From assembly GCA_030035585.1 (NCBI GenBank), contig CM057475.1, forward strand, positions 2,489,501 through 2,553,500: a DNA stretch of 64,000 bases. The letters run 5' to 3'. Shown here in pieces: positions 63,086-64,000 of this stretch. The notes under the pieces are model-generated. The model was not told where the DNA came from. It saw only the letters and a list, made by a program, of their open reading frames with translations, and made no database searches. Made by a program: the position numbers and the translations under genes. How positions within the stretch are numbered: position 1 is the first letter of the stretch; the number at the start of each line of letters is the position of its first letter. Origin of the DNA: Dugong dugon (Eukaryota; Chordata; Mammalia; Sirenia; Dugongidae).

Positions 63086-64000
63086 AATACTGTAGTGGTT
63101 GTAGATTTATCCTGTACAAGAATGCGTTCTTTGTGTTTCATTCAGTGCTATGTGCTATGGGAGAATTGATATGGAATCGTGTAATTAAAAATTTTATAGA
63201 TCTTTAGGATATTGCCTCTGATACAGACTGTCAAGTATTGCTATAGGCAGGTAGACTGCATTGTTTAAATTTTTTTTGTTCCTTACATTTTATTGTTTAG
63301 ACTTTAGAATATGTGTATAATTCTTGAAAAAATAAAATATCTTACATGTTTTTGTGAAACTTACATTTTTAATTTTGTGGTATGCTTTGAACTCTTCTTC
63401 CATGTCCTTATTTTATCTTGATGGTATCCTTATTGTCAAGAACTTTTCCCGCTTCTAAAAATAGCATTTAATTTTACCCATATCCTATTTTTTGATGTTT
63501 AGTTTCTCATTTTGCCCCTGAATGCGACTTCTGCTTCCACTAAGAGTAGAAAAGATAATTTTGACCAGCCAAAGGAAATTGACAATGCTGAGCAAAACTA
63601 AAAAAATCTTCCTAAGCGCATTAAAGAACTAGGAAAGTACTGGAATGTGATAAGGGAGAAAACGGGAATTCCAAGATACTAGCTTAAAATGAGACTGCTT
63701 TTGTTCTGGAGGCTTAGGCTGATCTGAGAGAGTGACTGGCTGAGTTTGCTTTTGAGAGTGCTGGAGGGCTGATGGAAACAAGAAGAGACATCTGTGGCCT
63801 GTGGATCAGTTGGATCAGGATAAAACATCTCTTCCTTGATTAGGCACATGAAGGACTTTCCTGCTTGTAGGAACAGGAAGTAAATCATCCTTCCCACAAA
63901 TTGTAGCCACACTTCAGGGTGTTTAGGAGGTTTTGAACATTCTTAAGTCCTAAAATGCTATTAAAGATAAAAAGGAGTGTTGAAGTTCTCCTGTTCCCTG
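63086..64000. other. Right edge, no gene recognised
   Basis: A/T-rich to 63480. From about 63520 (atgcgacttctgcttccac) it may be an old L1 5' UTR in sense, too decayed to be sure. Confidence 0.35.

Overview
The window is mammalian nuclear DNA, most likely from an elephant or a close relative (Proboscidea/Afrotheria). At least twelve AfroSINE-type SINEs, a full-length RTE-type LINE that shares their 3' tail, and a young L1 family present in three long copies fill the window. I recognised these by memory and motif, not by database search. No bacterial, phage or CRISPR content was seen.

One host gene can be supported, on the + strand: a KRAB C2H2 zinc-finger locus. Its parts in order are a CpG-island promoter (about 12.1-12.64 kb), a possible untranslated or alternative exon (13153-13453), a short exon with the start codon (14522-14536), a 33.5-kb intron, the KRAB-A exon (48081-48204), the KRAB-B exon (48516-48611) and the terminal zinc-finger exon (56721-58630). 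All four coding junctions have matching phases and GT/AG borders. The frame closes at an in-frame TAG at 56819-56821, 33 codons into the last exon. What could be translated is therefore a 111-residue KRAB-only product. The finger array behind it carries further stops and repeated frame changes. The linker and exon layout resemble the ZNF248/ZNF33/ZNF37A group, but I give no gene symbol.

Layout. 1-6.6 kb: sense L1 copy A, broken. 6.7-7.8 kb: LTR, Tigger and old L1 fragments. 7.87-11.19 kb: complete antisense RTE element with an 11-bp target-site duplication. 12-14.5 kb: promoter and first exons. 14.6-17.3 kb: short L1 3' ends and a MER5A-like element. 17.3-25.2 kb: full-length antisense L1 copy B with a 14-bp duplication. 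25.2-34.5 kb: old antisense L1, SINEs, solo LTRs and DNA-transposon remnants. 34.5-42.0 kb: antisense L1 copy C. 42.2-46.9 kb: an LTR and a decayed hAT-Charlie element invaded by a SINE and an LTR. 48-48.6 kb: KRAB exons. 48.9-56.2 kb: old L1 in both directions and a truncated L1 end. 56.7-58.6 kb: zinc-finger exon. 58.9-64 kb: SINEs, an LTR and unassigned DNA.

The most notable points are the intact KRAB frame ahead of a ruined finger array, a roughly 117-bp stretch inside L1 copy B that nearly copies local sequence 2.5 kb upstream, a tRNA-Gly-headed SINE with the RTE-type tail, and a head-to-head pair of solo LTRs each with its own 5-bp duplication. No new system beyond this could be supported.
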